From Bisbaumannia pacifica (GTDB lineage Bacteria > Pseudomonadota > Gammaproteobacteria > Pseudomonadales > Halomonadaceae), in the NCBI RefSeq assembly GCF_007989625.1, contig NZ_BJUK01000028.1, positions 1 to 48,737 on the forward strand: DNA of 48,737 nt, given 5' to 3'. Each line of letters starts with the position of its first letter. Position 1 is the stretch's first letter. Both the position numbers and the translations under genes were made by a program. Shown here in pieces: positions 8,780-18,620 of the stretch. The notes under the pieces are model-generated. The model did no database searches, was not told the origin of the DNA, and was given only the letters and a program-made list of their open reading frames with translations.

Positions 8780-9703
8780 TTACTCGGGACGAATGATCAG
8801 GGTCTGGGCGAAACCGGCTCGGCGCAGGGCGTCGCGCAGGGGATCGAGGCGCCCGGCATCGGCCAGCGGCCCCACCTGAACGCGATGGATGCCGGCCTGA
8901 CTGGCGACCCGCACCGGCTGGCCCAGCTCGGCTTCCAGGCGCACCTTGAGGGCCTGGGCATTGCCCGCCGAGCCCAGGGCCGCCACCTGCAGGAACACGG
9001 GGTCGTCGGCGGCCACGACCGGCTCCGGGGACACCGCCTGCGGGGCGGCGGCCGGGGCCTGGCCAGGCGCGGTCGATGCCGGCCGAGGCGCGTCGGAACG
9101 ACCATTCTCGGCCAGCCACGCCTCGGGGTCGATGGCCTCCACCACCACCCGGCCGGTGCCGGCGTCGAGGATGCCCAGGCGCGCCGCGGCGGCATAGGAG
9201 AGATCGATCTCGCGATCCTCGTGGAAGGGGCCGCGGTCGTTGACCCGCACGATCACCGAGCGCCCATTGGCCTGATTGGTGACCCGGGCATAGGTGGGCA
9301 GCGGCAACGAGCGGTGGGCGGCGCTCATCTTGTACATGTCGTAGATCTCGCCGTTGGCGGTGGCGTAGCCGTGAAACTTTTCGCCATACCAAGAGGCGAT
9401 ACCGGCACCGCGATAGCCCCGGGCATCGTCCAACACCCGATAGCTCTGCCCCCAGACCTGGTAAGGGGAGCGATTGCCGCCCCGGGAACGCGGCTCGATC
9501 CGCGGCACCGCGTCCGGCACCCGCGAGACATCCGGCGGCTCCTCCGGGTAGGCATCGCTGACCCGGGCATAACGTCCGGTGGCGCGCTCGGTGCTCTCAT
9601 CACCCTCCACGGCACCGGGGCTGGTGGCGACGCCCCCCCCGCCCCCGGCACAACCGGCCAGCAGCAGGACCAGGATCAGCAGGCTCGCGAAGGGGACTCT
9701 CAT
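8780..9703 (-). CDS. rlpA: RlpA, septal ring lytic transglycosylase lipoprotein
   Basis: RlpA is an outer-membrane lipoprotein that cleaves glycan strands lacking stem peptides, mainly at the division site. The N-terminus has a lipobox (LLLAGC, lipidated Cys near 18) followed by a glycine-rich linker. A double-psi beta-barrel with GIASWYGEKFHG and RVNDRGPFHEDREIDLS spans roughly residues 100-190. A Pro/Ala-rich linker then leads to a C-terminal SPOR domain (about 232-305) that binds denuded glycan. The gene overlaps the mltB stop by four bases (ATGA), so the two are translationally coupled. Confidence 0.93.
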   Translation of the reverse strand: MRVPFASLLILVLLLAGCAGGGGGVATSPGAVEGDESTERATGRYARVSDAYPEEPPDVSRVPDAVPRIEPRSRGGNRSPYQVWGQSYRVLDDARGYRGAGIASWYGEKFHGYATANGEIYDMYKMSAAHRSLPLPTYARVTNQANGRSVIVRVNDRGPFHEDREIDLSYAAAARLGILDAGTGRVVVEAIDPEAWLAENGRSDAPRPASTAPGQAPAAAPQAVSPEPVVAADDPVFLQVAALGSAGNAQALKVRLEAELGQPVRVASQAGIHRVQVGPLADAGRLDPLRDALRRAGFAQTLIIRPE

Positions 9704-10728
9704 GACTGCGCCTCCCGTGCCGCGGCGATGGCCTCGGCCAGCTCGGTGACCGCCATGGCATAAAGATGACTGTGGTTATAGCGGGTGATCACGTAGAAGT
9801 TATGCTGCCCCAGGCGATAGCGATAGCTCACCTCGCCGGCGTCATCCAGGGCGTCCAGGGCCAAGGGGATCACCCGGGCCGCCGGGTCCGGCTCGTCCTG
9901 CCGCGGTTCTATCCCCGCGGCGGCCAGACTCGCCAGGTCGGCATAGGGGGGACGCGTCTGGTTGAAGTCGATGCCATCGGGAAGCGCCATCGGGCCCTCG
10001 GCTTCGACGTAGATCGCCTCGCCCGGGCGCCAGCCATGTTCGGCGAAGTAGTTGCCGACGCTGCCGATGGCATCCACCGGATTGGTCCAGAGATCGCGCA
10101 GGCCGTCGTCGTCGAAATCCACCGCATAGGCGCGGTAGCTGGTGGGGATAAACTGCGGATAGCCCATGGCGCCGGCATAGGAGCCGCGCATCTCGCCGGG
10201 CTCCACGCCCTGCTCATGGGTGATCTCCAGGAAGGCGGCCAGTTCGCCGCGGAAGAAGTCGCCGCGCCGCGGGTGGTGGAAGCCCAGGGTGGCCAGGGAG
10301 TCGAGCACCCGGTGGCGGCCGGTCACCTCCCCGTAGCGGGTCTCGACGCCGATGATGGCGGCGATGATCTCCGGGGGCACGCCATAGCGCGCCTCGGCGC
10401 GCTCGAAGGCCTCGCGGTGAGCGGCGATAAAGTCGACGCCGCGGGCGATGCGCTCCGGCTGCATAAAGATGGCCCGGTACTCGTCCCAGCGCAGGCGACG
10501 CTCGGCGGCGCCGGCCATGGCGTCCAGCACCTCCTGGCGAAAGACCGCCTCTTTCAGTCGCTCGCTCGCCCAGGCGGCAGGCACCTCGCGGGCCGCCAGC
10601 GTCTCCACCAGGGCCGCCGCGCCCGGATGAGTCGCCGGGTCGAAATCGGCGGCCTGGGACGACAGCGCTATGCCTAGCCCCACCCCCAGTCCTAACAGCC
10701 AGGCCGGGCCGGCTTTGACTCGCTTCAT
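9700..10728 (-). CDS. mltB: Lytic murein transglycosylase B
   Basis: This periplasmic lytic transglycosylase of the MltB family (342 residues) cleaves the MurNAc-GlcNAc bond and forms anhydro-muropeptides. The catalytic Glu is in IIGVETRYGEVTG near residue 128, and the GSYAGAMGYPQFIPTSYRAYAVDFD segment is diagnostic for the family. A Sec-type signal peptide precedes AQA-like residues (SSQAADF). No lipobox Cys is seen, so it is probably soluble rather than lipid-anchored. It sits between rodA and rlpA, with a GAGAGGAGA site before the start. Confidence 0.93.
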   Translation of the reverse strand: MKRVKAGPAWLLGLGVGLGIALSSQAADFDPATHPGAAALVETLAAREVPAAWASERLKEAVFRQEVLDAMAGAAERRLRWDEYRAIFMQPERIARGVDFIAAHREAFERAEARYGVPPEIIAAIIGVETRYGEVTGRHRVLDSLATLGFHHPRRGDFFRGELAAFLEITHEQGVEPGEMRGSYAGAMGYPQFIPTSYRAYAVDFDDDGLRDLWTNPVDAIGSVGNYFAEHGWRPGEAIYVEAEGPMALPDGIDFNQTRPPYADLASLAAAGIEPRQDEPDPAARVIPLALDALDDAGEVSYRYRLGQHNFYVITRYNHSHLYAMAVTELAEAIAAAREAQS

Positions 10729-10756
10729 GGTCTCTCCTCTCCCTGGTTTGCCGTCG

Positions 10757-11917
10757 CTAGCGTGGCAGCAGCCGCCGGTGGGCCTGAATGGCCATGAGAA
10801 TACCGAAACCGGCCATCAAGGTCACGCTGGAGGTGCCGCCATAACTGACCAGCGGCAGCGGCACCCCCACCACCGGCAGGATACCGCTGACCATGCCCAC
10901 ATTGACGAAGAGATAGATAAAGAAGGTCAGGATGATGCTCCCCGCCAGCAGGCGTCCGAAGCTGTCCTGGGCGGTGTTGGCCAGCCACAGGCCGCGACCG
11001 ATGATCAGTAGGTAGAGCAGCAGTATCGTCACCATGCCCACCAGGCCGAACTCCTCGCCCAGCACGGCAACGATAAAGTCGGTATGCCGCTCGGGAAGGA
11101 ATTCCAGCTGCGACTGGGTGCCCTCCAGCCAGCCCTTGCCGGTCAGGCCGCCGCTGCCGATGGCGGTGGTGGACTGGATGATGTTCCAGCCCGAGCCCAG
11201 GGGATCGCTCTCGGGATTGAGAAAGGTCAGCACCCGCTGGCGCTGGTAATTGTGCATGTTCATCCACAGCAGCGGCAGGGCCGCGGCGGCCAGCGCCCCC
11301 ATGGCCAGGATAAAGCGCCAGGAGAGCCCCGCGAGCAGGACCACGAAGAGTCCCGCGCAGGCGACCAGCAGCGAGGTACCCAGGTCGGGCTGGCGGGCGA
11401 TCAACAGCACCGGCAACCCCAGCAGCAGGCCGCAAATCAGCAGGTCACGCCAGCTCGGCGGCAGCGGCCGCCGACACAGGTAGGCGGCGATCATCATCGG
11501 CATGGCCAGCTTCATCATCTCCGAGGGCTGGAAGCGCATCACCCCGGGGATCACCAGCCAACGCTGGGCCCCCATGCCCACGTCGCCCATGATCTCCACG
11601 GCGACCAGCATGGCCAGGCCGCCGCCATAGGCCAGTGGCGACCAGCGCATCAGAGTCGCCGGCGACAGCCGCGCCAGCATCACCATCACGGCCAGCGCCA
11701 CGGCGAAGCGGGTCGCCTGGGCCTGGACCACCGGCAGGCGCTGGCCGCTGGCGCTGTAGAGCACCAGCAATCCCCCCCCCATCAGGATCAATAGCAGCGC
11801 CAGCAACCAGGGGTCCAGGTGCAGGCGGCTCCACAGCGAGCGGCGCCGCGAAATGCCGCTCTCCGGGGGGCGCACCGGCCGGGTTCGCCAGGGGGCCAGC
11901 TGTTCCAGTCGCGTCAT
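10757..11917 (-). CDS. mrdB: RodA, SEDS peptidoglycan glycosyltransferase
   Basis: RodA polymerises lipid II into glycan strands during cell elongation with PBP2. It is a polytopic inner-membrane protein of 386 residues with about ten transmembrane segments. SEDS signatures are present: FQPSEMMKLAMP in the middle, PERHTDFIVAVLGEEFGLVG with the essential Asp, and GVPLPLVSYGGTSS near the C-terminus. It starts two bases after the mrdA stop (TGAGATG), the conserved mrdA-mrdB operon. Confidence 0.95.
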   Translation of the reverse strand: MTRLEQLAPWRTRPVRPPESGISRRRSLWSRLHLDPWLLALLLILMGGGLLVLYSASGQRLPVVQAQATRFAVALAVMVMLARLSPATLMRWSPLAYGGGLAMLVAVEIMGDVGMGAQRWLVIPGVMRFQPSEMMKLAMPMMIAAYLCRRPLPPSWRDLLICGLLLGLPVLLIARQPDLGTSLLVACAGLFVVLLAGLSWRFILAMGALAAAALPLLWMNMHNYQRQRVLTFLNPESDPLGSGWNIIQSTTAIGSGGLTGKGWLEGTQSQLEFLPERHTDFIVAVLGEEFGLVGMVTILLLYLLIIGRGLWLANTAQDSFGRLLAGSIILTFFIYLFVNVGMVSGILPVVGVPLPLVSYGGTSSVTLMAGFGILMAIQAHRRLLPR

Positions 11918-11918
11918 C

Positions 11919-13817
11919 TCAGTTTCCCGTCACCGTGGCGTCGTCGTTGTCGATCCGCTCGCGAAGCTCTTCCACCTCGGGAGCCTCCTCCTCCAGCAGC
12001 CAGGCATCGGTCATGGCCCGCGCCAGGTGCGCCGCATGGGTGCTGCCCCCGCCGGCATTCTCGACGATCACCGACACGGCGATCTGCGGGTCCTCCAGGG
12101 GGGCGAAGGCCATGAAGAGGGCATGATCGCGCAGGCGCTCGGCCAGCTCCGCGGCGTTGTAGCGCTGATCCTGGCCCAGCGAAAAGACCTGGGCGGTGCC
12201 CGACTTGCCGCCCATGCGGTATTCGAGCCCGGCGCCGGTACGACGCGCCGTGCCCTCGTGACCGGTCAATACCTCCTCCATCCCGGCATAGACGCGATCC
12301 CACCATTGGTCGTTGTCGAGGACGATGGGCGACTGATCGGGGGGCAGGTTCAGCGGCTCCTCGCCCACCGCCCGGGCCAGATGGGGCGTGACAGTGGTCC
12401 CGCGATTGGCCAGGGTGGCGGTGGCGGCGGCCAGCTGCAGCGGGGTCACCATCCAGTAGCCCTGACCGATACCCACCGAGAGGGTCTCGCCGGGATACCA
12501 GGGCTGATTGAAGCGCCCGCGCTTCCACTCCCGGGACGGCAGCAGCGCCGGGCTCTCGCCGAAGACATCCGCGCCGACCCGCTGGCCGAAGCCGAAGCGG
12601 GTCATACGCTCATGGATGCGATCGATGCCCAGCTCATGGGCCAGGGTGTAATAGTAGGTGTTGTTGGAGACGGCGAGGGAGCGCTCCAGGTCGACTCGTC
12701 CGTGCCCCCAGCGCAACCAGTTGCGGTAGCGGCGACTGTCGTTGGGCAACTGATAGTAACCGGGGTCGCGCACCACGGTATCCGGGGTGATCACGCCCTC
12801 CGCCAGCCCGGCCAGGGCCAGGAAGGGCTTGATGGTGGAGCCCGGCGGATACTGGCCACGAATGGCGCGGTTGAACAGCGGCAGGTCGATATCGTTCTGC
12901 AATGCCCGGTAGGAGGTCACATCGATGCCGGTGACGAACTGATTGCTGTCGAAGCCCGGCGCCGAGACCATGGCGAGGATCTCGCCGCTGGCCGGCTCGA
13001 TGGCGACGATGGAGCCGCGACGCCCGTCGAGCAGCTCATAGGCCAGGGTCTGCAGCTCCTTGTCCAGGGTCAGGGTCAGGTCCCGCCCCGGCACCGGGTC
13101 GCTGCGCCCCAGTTCGCGCAGCACCCGCCCGCGGGCATTGGTCTCCACCTGGCGCAGCCCCGCCTGGCCGTGCAGTGCCTCCTCGTACTGGCGCTCCACG
13201 CCGGTCTTGCCGATAAAGTGGGTCCCGGCGTAGTTGCCGGCATCCAGGTTCTCCAGCTCTTCGGCGTTGATGCGTCCCACATAGCCCAGGGCATGGGCCA
13301 TGATCTCGGCATCCGGGTAATAGCGCAGCAGTTGCGCCTCCACCTCGACACCGGGCAGACGGTGGCGATTGACCGCCAGGCGGGCGATCTGCGCCTCGCT
13401 GAGGTCACTCATCAACAGCGCCGGCTGATAGGGCCGCTGACGCTGCCGAGAGCGCTCGCGGAACGCCTCGGCCTCGGCGTCGGGCAGCTCGAGCAACTCC
13501 ACCAGCAGGGCCAGGGTGGCGTCCAGGTCCTCGACCCGCTCGCGCACCAGGGTCAGGTTATAGGTGGGGCGATTCTCCGCCAGCAGCACCCCGTTGCGAT
13601 CATAGATCAGGCCACGGGTCGGCGGCAGCGGCTCGATACGCACCCGGTTCTTCTCCGAGCGGGTGATATAGACCTCGTGCTGCACCACCTGCAGATAGAC
13701 CAGCCGCCCCATCAGGGCGGCCGTCAGCGCCACCACCAGGCAGGCCGCCAATAGCGCACGGCCACGAAAGATGCGCACTTCCTGTTCCGGGTTCTTCAAC
13801 TGGCGGGACTTACGCAT
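11919..13817 (-). CDS. mrdA: Penicillin-binding protein 2 (transpeptidase)
   Basis: PBP2 cross-links new peptidoglycan during elongation, working with RodA. Its 632 residues comprise a short cytoplasmic tail, one transmembrane helix (about 19-40), a pedestal domain starting near NRVRIEPLPPTRGLIYDR, and a transpeptidase domain with active-site Ser327 in PGSTIKP, the SNN motif in AVSNNTYYY, and KSG in GGKSGTAQV. Lengths and motif spacing match E. coli PBP2 (active Ser330). The gene is followed at once by mrdB and preceded by rlmH and rsfS, the conserved gammaproteobacterial order. Confidence 0.97.
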   Translation of the reverse strand: MRKSRQLKNPEQEVRIFRGRALLAACLVVALTAALMGRLVYLQVVQHEVYITRSEKNRVRIEPLPPTRGLIYDRNGVLLAENRPTYNLTLVRERVEDLDATLALLVELLELPDAEAEAFRERSRQRQRPYQPALLMSDLSEAQIARLAVNRHRLPGVEVEAQLLRYYPDAEIMAHALGYVGRINAEELENLDAGNYAGTHFIGKTGVERQYEEALHGQAGLRQVETNARGRVLRELGRSDPVPGRDLTLTLDKELQTLAYELLDGRRGSIVAIEPASGEILAMVSAPGFDSNQFVTGIDVTSYRALQNDIDLPLFNRAIRGQYPPGSTIKPFLALAGLAEGVITPDTVVRDPGYYQLPNDSRRYRNWLRWGHGRVDLERSLAVSNNTYYYTLAHELGIDRIHERMTRFGFGQRVGADVFGESPALLPSREWKRGRFNQPWYPGETLSVGIGQGYWMVTPLQLAAATATLANRGTTVTPHLARAVGEEPLNLPPDQSPIVLDNDQWWDRVYAGMEEVLTGHEGTARRTGAGLEYRMGGKSGTAQVFSLGQDQRYNAAELAERLRDHALFMAFAPLEDPQIAVSVIVENAGGGSTHAAHLARAMTDAWLLEEEAPEVEELRERIDNDDATVTGN

Positions 13818-13844
13818 GCAGGAGGCTCGACGACATGAAATCGC

Positions 13845-14312
13845 TCAACGGTGATAGGGGTGGCCGACCAGCAGGGTCCAGGCCCGATAGAGCTGCTCGG
13901 CGAGCAGGATGCGCACCAGCGGGTGCGGCAGGGTCAGCGGCGACAACGACCAGCGCTGTTGGGCACTCGCCGAGAGGCTCGGCGCCAGGCCGTCGGGGCC
14001 ACCCACCAGCAGCGCCACGTCGCGGCCCTCCTGGCGCCACCCCTCGGCCTCGCCGGCCAGCTGCTCGGTGCTCCAGGGCTTGCCCTCCACCTCCAGGGCC
14101 ACCAGGTGCTCGTTGCCCTTGAGCCGTTCGCGAATTCGCGCCGCCTCCTGGGCGATGGCGCGAGCCGGGTCGCTGTTCTTGCCCCGGCTGCCCGGGGCGA
14201 TCTCGATGATCTCCAGGGCGAAGTCCCGGGGCAGGCGTTTACGGTATTCGGCCACGCCGGCCTCCACCCAGGCGGGCATCTTCTGCCCCACCGCCAACAC
14301 CTTGAGTCTCAC
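13845..14312 (-). CDS. rlmH: 23S rRNA (pseudouridine-1915-N3) methyltransferase RlmH
   Basis: RlmH methylates pseudouridine 1915 of 23S rRNA on assembled ribosomes. The 155-residue SPOUT-class protein begins [16 protein letters not shown], has the SAM-binding knot loop LLVGGPDGL, and ends in LVGHPYHR, the family's invariant C-terminus. Its start overlaps the rsfS stop by four bases. Confidence 0.97.
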   Translation of the reverse strand: MRLKVLAVGQKMPAWVEAGVAEYRKRLPRDFALEIIEIAPGSRGKNSDPARAIAQEAARIRERLKGNEHLVALEVEGKPWSTEQLAGEAEGWRQEGRDVALLVGGPDGLAPSLSASAQQRWSLSPLTLPHPLVRILLAEQLYRAWTLLVGHPYHR

Positions 14313-14671
14313 GCCAGGCCCCCGTGGCGGCCCTCGTCGGCGTCGCTGGGCAGGTCGGCCCAGAGCCGCTCCAGGTCATAGAGACGGCGGGTCTCCGGCA
14401 GCATCACATGCACCACCAGATCGCCCAGGTCCACCAGCACCCAGTCGTCGCCGGCGCGTCCCTCGGTGCCCAGGGGCTGCAGGCCCGCGGCCTTGGCCTT
14501 TTCCACCACGTTATTGGCCAGCGCCGCCACATGGCGATTGGAGGTGCCGCTGGCCACCAGCATCAGGTCGGTGACGCTGGTCAGATTGGAGACATCCAGC
14601 AGAGTGATGTCCTGGGCCTTGAGCTCTTCCAGGGCATCCACCACCAGGGTCTTCAGGGAATCGATATGCAT
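14309..14671 (-). CDS. rsfS: Ribosomal silencing factor RsfS
   Basis: RsfS binds ribosomal protein L14 and blocks subunit joining under starvation. The 120-residue protein has the family core: [19 protein letters not shown], then [21 protein letters not shown], and [21 protein letters not shown] longer reading from 14746 would add 25 unrelated residues; the ATG at 14671 has a GAGGCG site and gives the family N-terminus. The C-terminal tail after LERLWADL is longer than in E. coli. Confidence 0.95.
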   Translation of the reverse strand: MHIDSLKTLVVDALEELKAQDITLLDVSNLTSVTDLMLVASGTSNRHVAALANNVVEKAKAAGLQPLGTEGRAGDDWVLVDLGDLVVHVMLPETRRLYDLERLWADLPSDADEGRHGGLA

Positions 14672-14708
14672 AGCGCCTCGTGTCATGGCAGGAGTCGAAA
14701 ACGCCATT

Positions 14709-15416
14709 CTATCGCGTCTCGCCGCCGGGGGCAGCGCCATCGCCACGATAAAGGTCGCGGGATTCGATATGCCGCCGCACCGCCTCCGGCAGCAGGTAGT
14801 GTACCGAGCGCCCCTCGGCCAGGCGGCGCCGAATCCCAGTGGCGGAGATCGCCAGCCGGGTGGGCAGCGCCAGGCGCAAGAGCCCCCCGCGGGGGGCCGC
14901 CATCAGGGCCGCGACGGACGTCACCTCGCGGCCGGCCAGCAGGGGTCGGAGCGTCGCGGGCAACGGCGCCTGGTGATCGGGGCGCTCGATCACCACCACA
15001 TGCGCCTGGGTGAAGAGCCCTTCGGGGTCTCGCCACTCGGCCAGGCGCAGGAAGGCGTCATGCCCCACCGCCATGATCAGCCGCGCCCGCGTGCCGAGCT
15101 CGGCGCGCAGGCTGGCCAGGGTATCCACCGAGTAGGAGGGCCCCTGGCGACGCAGCTCGCGATCGTCGGCGACCAGCCCCGGCGTCTCGCCGATGCCCAG
15201 GCGCAGCATGGCCAGGCGCTCGGCACTGGAAACGCCGGGAGCGGCGCGATGGGGCGGCACATGGGCCGGAATCATATGCACGCGATCCAGCCCCAGCACC
15301 TCGCGCAGCTCCACGGCGCTGCGCAGGTGGCCCAGGTGTACCGGGTCGAAGGTGCCGCCGAGCATGGCCACCGCCGGGGCGCCGGCCGTGCCTTGCTCAA
15401 CCACGGGTATGACCAT
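14709..15416 (-). CDS. nadD: Nicotinate-nucleotide adenylyltransferase
   Basis: NadD adenylates nicotinate mononucleotide to deamido-NAD in NAD biosynthesis. The nucleotidyltransferase motif [13 protein letters not shown] is at residue 20, and [13 protein letters not shown] near the C-terminus is the ISxTxxR signature. The protein has 235 residues. The start lies inside the end of proA (20-base overlap), implying co-translation. holA and lptE, which often precede nadD in gammaproteobacteria, are not here; proA occupies that place. Confidence 0.95.
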   Translation of the reverse strand: MVIPVVEQGTAGAPAVAMLGGTFDPVHLGHLRSAVELREVLGLDRVHMIPAHVPPHRAAPGVSSAERLAMLRLGIGETPGLVADDRELRRQGPSYSVDTLASLRAELGTRARLIMAVGHDAFLRLAEWRDPEGLFTQAHVVVIERPDHQAPLPATLRPLLAGREVTSVAALMAAPRGGLLRLALPTRLAISATGIRRRLAEGRSVHYLLPEAVRRHIESRDLYRGDGAAPGGETR

Positions 15417-16707
15417 CCCCCAGCACCACGTACTTGCGGGTCGTCAGCCCTTCCAGGCCCACCGGGCCGCGGGCGTGGAGCTTGTCGGTGGAGATGCCGA
15501 TCTCGGCGCCCAGACCATACTCGAAGCCGTCGGCGAAACGGGTGGAGGCATTGACCATCACCGAACTGGAGTCGACTTCGGCGAGGAACCGCCGCGCCAG
15601 GCCGTAGTTCTCGGTGACGATGGCATCGGTGTGGTGGGAGCCGTAGCGGTCGATATGCGCCATGGCGGCATCGACGCCGTCCACCACGCGAATCGCCAGG
15701 ATCGGCGCCAGGTACTCGGCGGCCCAATCCGCTTCCTCGGCTTCCGCCAGCTCGGCGGCGATGGCGCGGCTGCGCGCGCAACCGCGCAGTTCGACGTCAT
15801 GCTCGGCATAGGCGGCCACCAGCCTGGGCAGCAGGGCCTCGGCGATGGCGGCGTCCAGCAGCAAGGTCTCCATGGTATTGCAGGTGCCATAGCGCTGGGT
15901 CTTGGCATTGACGGCGATGGCCAGGGCCTTGTCGAGATCGGCGCTGGCATCCACATAGACATGACAGACGCCATCCAGGTGCTTGATCACCGGCACCCGG
16001 GCCTCGGCGGAAATACGCTCGATCAGCGACTTGCCGCCGCGGGGAATGATCACGTCGACGAACTCGGGCATGGCGATGAGCCGGCCCACGGCGGCGCGAT
16101 CGGTGGTCGCCACCACCTGCACGGCGGCATCCGGCAGGCCGGCCTCGGCGAGGCCGGCACGCAGGCAGGCGGCGATCGCCGCATTGCTGTCACGAGCCTC
16201 GGAGCCGCCGCGCAGGATGCAGGCATTGCCCGACTTGAGGCACAGGCTGGCCGCTTCCACCGTGACGTTGGGGCGCGATTCGTAGATGATACCGATCACC
16301 CCCAGGGGAACGCGCATCTGCCCCACCTGGATGCCACTGGGCCGGGCCCGCAGGCCATCGATCTCGCCCACCGGGTCGGGCAGGGCCGCGACCTGGCCGA
16401 GGCCCTCGATCATGGCATCGAGGCGCGCCTCGTCGAGGGCCAGGCGATCGAGCAGGGCCGCGTCCAGGCCGCTCTCGCGCCCCCGCTCCAGGTCGCGGGC
16501 ATTGGCCGCCAGCAGGTCGGCCCGAGCCGCCTCGAGGTGCCGGGCGATGGCCTGCAGGGCGGCATTCTTGCGCCCGGTGGTTTCGCGGCGCATCTGGGTC
16601 GCGGCCTGGCGGGCGGCCTGGCCGAGCTGGGTCATATAGGCATCGATATCGGTAATCTCGGCGTCGAGCGCGGGGACATCGTTGACCTGGGGGAGGTGAC
16701 GTGACAT
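15397..16707 (-). CDS. proA: Gamma-glutamyl phosphate reductase
   Basis: ProA reduces gamma-glutamyl phosphate to glutamate semialdehyde in proline synthesis, using NADPH. The 436 residues form an aldehyde-dehydrogenase-fold enzyme with the catalytic Cys in [13 protein letters not shown], the [13 protein letters not shown] loop, and ILRGGSEA. The ATG at 16707 has a GAGGAG site; an upstream in-frame start at 16794 gives an atypical hydrophobic extension and is rejected. Compared with E. coli (417 residues) there is a short N-terminal extension. Confidence 0.95.
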   Translation of the reverse strand: MSRHLPQVNDVPALDAEITDIDAYMTQLGQAARQAATQMRRETTGRKNAALQAIARHLEAARADLLAANARDLERGRESGLDAALLDRLALDEARLDAMIEGLGQVAALPDPVGEIDGLRARPSGIQVGQMRVPLGVIGIIYESRPNVTVEAASLCLKSGNACILRGGSEARDSNAAIAACLRAGLAEAGLPDAAVQVVATTDRAAVGRLIAMPEFVDVIIPRGGKSLIERISAEARVPVIKHLDGVCHVYVDASADLDKALAIAVNAKTQRYGTCNTMETLLLDAAIAEALLPRLVAAYAEHDVELRGCARSRAIAAELAEAEEADWAAEYLAPILAIRVVDGVDAAMAHIDRYGSHHTDAIVTENYGLARRFLAEVDSSSVMVNASTRFADGFEYGLGAEIGISTDKLHARGPVGLEGLTTRKYVVLGDGHTRG

Positions 16708-16805
16708 GCCGTAGGGTATCTCCTCAAGAAAGAACGCGGTAACGACCGTCCGCCGGGGCGGGGACGTTTCGATGATCAGCAAGAAGGGAACCAATATAAG
16801 TCACC

Positions 16806-17684
16806 ATGGATAGCAAGTACAAAGCCCGTCTGTTTCGTGCCGGCCTGGTGGGGGGCGCCCTGCTGCTGGGCTGGCAGGCGAGTCTCGCCGAGGAGGCCAG
16901 TGCGCGCGCCCTGCTGGGGCTGGCCGGCCTGTGGCTGTTGACCACCGGCCTACTCCAAGAGCAGAGCCTGCACTGGCCGGCGCTGTTACCCTGGCAACTG
17001 GTCCCCGGCGGCCTGTTGGCGGCCCTGCTGTGGGTGGAACCGAGCCATTACGGGGCCTGGCTATGGCTCTGGGCGATCCTGGTGATGCTGCCCCAGCCGA
17101 CCTGGCTGTTGCCGTTACAGGGGGGACTGGCGGCGCTCGGCTGGTGGCGAGTACAGCAGGACCTGATACCCGAGCAGGGGCTCCTGACGGGCCTGCTGCT
17201 GGCCGCGGTGATGCTCCTGGGGCTGGGACGCGCCCTCTACCTGCGCCCCCTGTGGCAAGGCGTCAGCCGACGGCGACGCCTGCTGCCCGGCACCCGCCTC
17301 TGGTCACGGGATCAGCTGGTGCGCGACCTCTATCGCGAGCGGCTGCGCTGCGAGCGCAAGGATTATCACGCCGAACTATTGCTGCTGCGCGCGCGCCCCC
17401 GGCACTGCTGGCCCCTGACCCGTTGGCTGGTCAGCCACCTGGAGCCGGACGAGAACCTCTACCGGCTCGATCGTCGCACCCTGGCCACCCTGCTGATCAG
17501 TCGTGATGCCGCGAGCGGCCGGCAACGCCGCGACGCCCTGCTGGCGGCCCCACCCTGGCCCGTGAAGGCTCGTGCCATCGACCTCGGCAGTCGCCATACC
17601 CTGCCCCTGGAGGAGCGCGCCCTGGCGGGCCAGACCCAGCCCCTGGTCACCCTGCCGCCATCGGAGGCCGCCGATCATGCCTAG
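16806..17684 (+). CDS. Membrane protein with highly degenerate GGDEF-like domain
   Basis: I do not recognise a named family. The 292-residue protein has about five hydrophobic segments (roughly 12-28, 32-50, 60-77, 82-113 and 125-145) and a cytoplasmic C-terminal half. That half resembles a diguanylate cyclase fold only in outline: a helix start at SRDQLVRDLYRERLRCERKDYHAELLLL, then YRLDRRTLATLLIS where GGDEF proteins have R-x-GGDEF-ALLLP. The catalytic signature is gone and the inhibitory RxxD spacing is not kept, so neither synthesis nor binding of c-di-GMP can be claimed. The stop overlaps the next gene by eight bases, and that gene has a similar plan. It is divergent from proA. Confidence 0.6.
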   Translation: MDSKYKARLFRAGLVGGALLLGWQASLAEEASARALLGLAGLWLLTTGLLQEQSLHWPALLPWQLVPGGLLAALLWVEPSHYGAWLWLWAILVMLPQPTWLLPLQGGLAALGWWRVQQDLIPEQGLLTGLLLAAVMLLGLGRALYLRPLWQGVSRRRRLLPGTRLWSRDQLVRDLYRERLRCERKDYHAELLLLRARPRHCWPLTRWLVSHLEPDENLYRLDRRTLATLLISRDAASGRQRRDALLAAPPWPVKARAIDLGSRHTLPLEERALAGQTQPLVTLPPSEAADHA

Positions 17685-18620
17685 CGAGGAGAAACTCTGG
17701 CCCTCACGGCTCTTCGCCCTGGTCTATGCCGCCGGCGCGGTGCTAATGGGCGGATACGCCCTGTGGCACTACCTGATGGGCGACTATGGCCAGATCACCC
17801 TGCCCGCCCTGCTGACCCTGCTGCTGGCCGGGGCCACCCTGCTGCGCCTGAGCCATCACCCGCAGCGTTACCTCTCGGCCTATCTGGTGCTGATCAGCGC
17901 CTACCTGTTGATCGCCGTGGAGGTGGCCCAGCTCGAAGGCGGTGCGGGCCTCTGGCTCGGCCTGCCGCCGGTGCTGGCCTTCCTGGTGCTGCCGCCGGGC
18001 TCGGCGATCCTTCTCAATGTCCTGCTGGGGGGCTGTGGCTGGTGCTGCTGGTCAGCCCGGAGCAGGCCGGCGAGCTGGCCATGGCCTACCTGGTGCTGAC
18101 CCTGCTGGGCGCCCTGGCCGGCGGCGAGCAGGCCCGCCAACGCGACCTGCTGGAGGCCACCCGACCCCATGACGACGACTGCGATGCGCTACGCGCCAGC
18201 GCCATTCGCGAGCGCCTGGCCCAGGAGTTCATCCGCGCCCGGCGCCTCGATCAGCGCCTCAGCGTGCTGGTGATCCAACTGCCCCAACTGGACGGCCCCG
18301 GCGATGCCTACGATAGGCTGACCCGCCGCCAGTGCCTGCGCCGCTTCGCCGAGGTGACCCAGCACGGCTGCCGCGCCCCGGACCAGTTGGGGCGCCTCGA
18401 CGATGATCTCTTCTGGCTGCTGCTGCCCGACACCGGCGAGAACGGCGCCCTGATGGTGCGCCAGCGCCTGCTGGACGCCGTGGAGCGACTCGCCCTGCCG
18501 GGCGGCGACGGCCTCTCCTGCCGGGTAGCGCTATGCGCGCCTCATGACCAGGAGAGCCTCTCCACCTTCGAAGAGCGACTGGGCTTGAAGGCACGACTGC
18601 TGCGGGAGTCGACCACATGA
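17677..18620 (+). pseudogene. Membrane protein with degenerate GGDEF domain keeping an I-site; frameshifted
   Basis: The reading frame from the ATG at 17677 gives about 119 residues with four hydrophobic segments, then runs out of frame at a G6 tract (18027-18032). A -1 shift there restores a frame that continues to the stop at 18620: another hydrophobic helix (ELAMAYLVLTLLGALAG) and a GGDEF-like domain, about 314 residues in all. The signature reads RAPDQLGRLDDDLFWLLLPD: the RxxD inhibitory site and following Arg are kept at exact spacing, but GGDEF is replaced by DDDLF. This predicts an inactive cyclase that could bind c-di-GMP. One extra G would repair the frame, so a sequencing error, a real mutation, phase variation and programmed slippage (G-GGG-GGC) are all possible. 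Confidence 0.6.

Noticed and set aside
11853-13754. 633-codon open frame opposite mrdA
   Set aside because: Antisense shadow; the minus strand encodes PBP2 with all catalytic motifs.
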